NCBI GenBank assembly: GCA_948473335.1
Contig: CAOKXF010000001.1
Span: 1 to 64,000 of the forward strand
Direction of reading: 5' to 3'
Source of the DNA: an uncultured Clostridium sp.
Lineage (GTDB): Bacteria > Bacillota > Clostridia > TANB77 > CAG-508
DNA: 64,000 bases
Below, in pieces: positions 63,241-64,000 of this stretch. A program made the position numbers and the translations under genes. Below the pieces are notes generated by a model. It did not search any database, had not been told where the DNA came from, and worked only from the letters and a program-made list of their open reading frames with translations. Numbering within the stretch: position 1 is the stretch's first letter; each line of letters starts with the position of its first letter.

Positions 63241-64000
63241 AATGAAAAAAATAAGCATAATAATACCAGTATATAACACGGAAAAGTATATAGAAAGATG
63301 CTTAAACTCAGTAATAAACCAAAAATACGAAAACAAAGAAATAATAGTAATAAATGATGGTTCAACAGACAGATCAGAAGAGAAAATAAATAAATACATA
63401 AACCAAATAACATACATAAAAAAAGAAAATAGTGGATTATCAGACACAAGAAATGTAGGAATAGAAAAAGCAACAGGAGAATACATAATGTTCATAGATT
63501 CAGATGATTATATAGAAGAATGTTTATTGGACAAACTAAAACCATATATAAATCAAGAAATAGAAATGATAAAATATAAATCAAGAAAAGTAACAGAAGA
63601 AGGAAAAGAAATACAAATCATGGATGGACCAGTATTTGAAACAACAAAAGGAGAAGAAGCGTTTTCAAAAATGTGTTTTACAGACCAATTAATGGAAACA
63701 GCATGTATATATTTATATAAAACAGAGCTATTAAAGAAAAACCAATTTAGATTTTCAAAAGGACTATATCATGAAGATTTTGGATTAATACCATTAATTA
63801 TATTAAAAGCAGAAACTTTTGTATCAACAGGAATTTGTGGTTACAATTATGTGCAGAGTTCAAATAGTATAACAAGAAACGAAGACTATCAAAGAACAAA
63901 AAGAAAAGTATATGATTTACTAACACATTATGATAAAATAACAGAGCAAATTGAGAGATATGATATAAAGCAAGAAACAAAGCAAGATGTAAGAATTTTT
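63241..64000 (+). CDS. Family 2 glycosyltransferase, cut by the window end
   Basis: The first 253 residues are visible. The GT-A start is ISIIIPVYNTEKYIERCLNSV, then IVINDGSTDRSEE, GLSDTRNVGIEKATGEYIMF and the metal-binding IDSDD. HEDFGLIPLIIL matches the catalytic-base region. It probably belongs to a polysaccharide or teichoic-acid-like synthesis cluster that continues to the right. AGAAGGGAAAAG precedes the ATG. Confidence 0.9.

Overview
The window looks like a low-GC, endospore-forming member of the Clostridia, probably an uncultured gut-type lineage. Supporting signs are a very A+T-rich sequence, an SspH-type spore protein, a yabP-yabQ-divIC cluster, a T-box leader, Firmicutes-type promoters with 17-bp spacers, and an anaerobe's oxygen-defence pair (FprA flavoprotein and superoxide reductase). 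Core genes strongly prefer A-ending codons. The accessory genes at about 33-44 kb use many more T-ending codons.

Layout. (1) 0-12.5 kb, surface proteins: a membrane-anchored formylglycine-enzyme/C-type-lectin-fold protein whose last ~160 bp are GC-rich and resemble a diversity-generating-retroelement variable region, diverging from a 3368-residue adhesin (Cna-B, beta-propeller-like and MucBP repeats). A 774-bp segment with 34-bp terminal inverted repeats and tRNA-Trp follows. (2) 12.5-33 kb, core genes: glycyl-, cysteinyl- and T-box-controlled isoleucyl-tRNA synthetases, a DNA-repair methyltransferase, a uridine-kinase-like protein, a ParE-type toxin pair, an MFS transporter, a three-gene ABC-2 exporter, sporulation/division genes and oxygen defence. 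(3) 34-44 kb, decayed accessory island beside tRNA-Tyr: fragments of recombinase, methyltransferase, relaxase, beta-lactamase and dinD, mixed with intact PemK-like, Nudix, MazG-like, transglutaminase-like and HAD genes, plus a DUF5677-like/pyroglutamyl-peptidase-like fusion. (4) 44-55 kb, core: L21-L27, an LTA-synthase-like enzyme, S15, PNPase, a heterodimeric ABC exporter, and a glycosyltransferase-GtrA fusion. (5) 55.4-61.9 kb: an M14 peptidoglycan peptidase gene split by a 5.3-kb element that carries a toxin-antitoxin pair, a membrane-anchored nuclease with a partner, and a large serine recombinase. An 11-bp direct repeat flanks the element, and excision would rejoin the peptidase exactly at its RGVDLN motif. 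(6) 62-64 kb: two glycosyltransferases, the second cut by the window edge.

The most unusual signal is genome-wide in character. I checked every CGG triplet by hand. About forty lie inside genes but out of codon register, and only five are in-frame codons. At all five (minus-strand 50-48; 25840; 40390; 58973; 60001) skipping the C, so that GGN is read next, joins two reading frames. In four cases this restores a recognisable family sequence (FGE-type C-terminus, MFS transporter, DinD tail, serine recombinase), and in the fifth it extends the protein by 22 residues. This suggests that CGG is not read as arginine here and acts as a +1 frameshift site. The element's own recombinase depends on such a shift, so excision, and with it reconstruction of the peptidase, could be tied to this decoding event.
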